64,000 nt of DNA, taken from assembly GCF_026914265.1 (NCBI RefSeq), contig NC_069126.1:28219854-28283853 (forward strand), read 5' to 3'. Under the pieces are notes generated by a model. That model was not told the DNA's origin, searched no databases, and worked only from the letters and a program-made list of their open reading frames with translations. This DNA comes from Mya arenaria (lineage: Eukaryota; Mollusca; Bivalvia; Myida; Myidae). Positions 63,254 to 64,000 of the stretch are shown piece by piece; position 1 is the stretch's first letter; each line of letters starts with the position of its first letter. The translations under genes and the position numbers were made by a program.

Positions 63254-64000
63254 ACTTTGCATTATCTTTTTGTGTTTCTGTTATTTGCAGTTAATATTTG
63301 ACTCTGTATTTTATGATGCATTTTGCGATTTTCGATTGGTGTAGATTAGTGTTTGAGTGATAATGTTTATGGGTGTAATGTAAATAATAAGTGTTAATCT
63401 CTTTATTTTGGCATTTTCTTACTCTTCTATTCCTGGTTTTTAATTTGATTCAATCTTATCTACAATATTTTAGCATACTTCTGTAATTTTAGTTATTGTA
63501 CATAAAGATAAGTTTTTTACAATGTTATGTATGTCATTAAAATATCATAATTTTCTTGCCGTTTCTATTGTTTATGCATTTGTGTACAGCTGACAAACAT
63601 TTATGTTTATTTACAGAATAATGGAATTTCATTTCATGCTTTCCAGTGGTTTATTTAAGTATAGCGGTGAATTGAACGGTGAGTTTATTAAGATGTAATT
63701 ATACTGTTTAATCAGATTTTACCCGTTTCATTTTAAGGATGATAACATAAACGCCTACAATGCCGGGAAATAATGTAATGACGTCATTAAATTTCGTTTT
63801 CGGTATGACGTCATTTGGTTAACATTTCGCACGGGTTTCCTTTTAAATATCAATTAAATTTAGTTTTTGTTAAATTTGAAGCATGAAACAAACCAAAAAA
63901 GTTTGTTTCAGTCATTGACTACAATATGTATATCATCTCGTGGTAAAAAAAGTATATATTACTCTCGTGACAAAGCCACTTGTGTAAAATTACTTTGGGT
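63254..64000. other. 3' flank of the membrane protein gene
   Basis: AT-rich, with no coding region. No clear aataaa is seen close to the stop codon. Two CRE-like palindromes lie near the end. Confidence 0.5.
63779..63813. promoter_or_regulatory. pair of CRE-like palindromes
   Basis: Two perfect tgacgtca sites lie at 63779-63786 and 63806-63813, start to start 27 bp. This is the full consensus of CREB/ATF-type factors. No gene start is visible next to them, so function is uncertain; they may serve a gene beyond the window or be chance. Confidence 0.4.

Overview
The window is eukaryotic nuclear DNA: AT-rich, split genes with GT-AG introns and minus-strand and plus-strand genes far apart. Gene content (an expanded-type NACHT/LRR protein, a GT92 glycosyltransferase, a Gal3ST-type sulfotransferase, a lineage-specific polytopic membrane protein) together with many short terminal-inverted-repeat elements, tRNA-derived SINE pieces and (ACT)n arrays suggests a mollusc, most likely a marine bivalve. 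That assignment is inference; no species is named.

Layout. 1-2108 (minus): first three coding exons of a cytoplasmic dynein intermediate chain. 4000-17219 (minus): a complete ten-exon SLC22 organic-ion transporter (583 residues); its large first intron holds a 5'-truncated LINE that split a minisatellite. 17220-20213: intergenic DNA between this gene and the divergent BAG1 gene, with hairpin repeats. 20214-27014 (plus): a complete six-exon BAG1 co-chaperone (206 residues), followed by a minisatellite. 27.6-33.6 kb: no gene seen, several mobile-element fossils. 33645-35375 (plus): two-exon galactose 3-O-sulfotransferase. 35.4-42.4 kb: MITEs and two large (ACT)n arrays. 42443-47168 (plus): four-exon NACHT/LRR protein (1225 residues). 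50174-57574 (minus): seven-exon family 92 glycosyltransferase (508 residues). 60740-63253 (plus): an 837-residue multi-pass membrane protein of unknown function.

For the spliced genes, exon limits were worked out by hand from reading frame, splice consensus and codon phase. The junctions all close in phase, which supports the models, but no transcript was available. The genes do not form an evident pathway; two (Gal3ST and GT92) are Golgi glycan-modifying enzymes and the NACHT protein is an innate-immunity type.

The main unexpected pattern is that tandem repeats repeatedly begin exactly at gene-structure boundaries. A 27-bp array starts at the 3' splice site of an SLC22 exon and carries copies of the exon's first codons. 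A 24-bp array starts at a GT92 3' splice site and repeats a usable acceptor in frame. A roughly 37-bp array starts at the BAG1 stop codon, half of BAG1 exon 2 plus its donor is duplicated in the next intron, and a (GT)8 run forms the donor of BAG1 exon 5. Nothing that looks like a retrovirus, LTR element, Polinton or virus was found.
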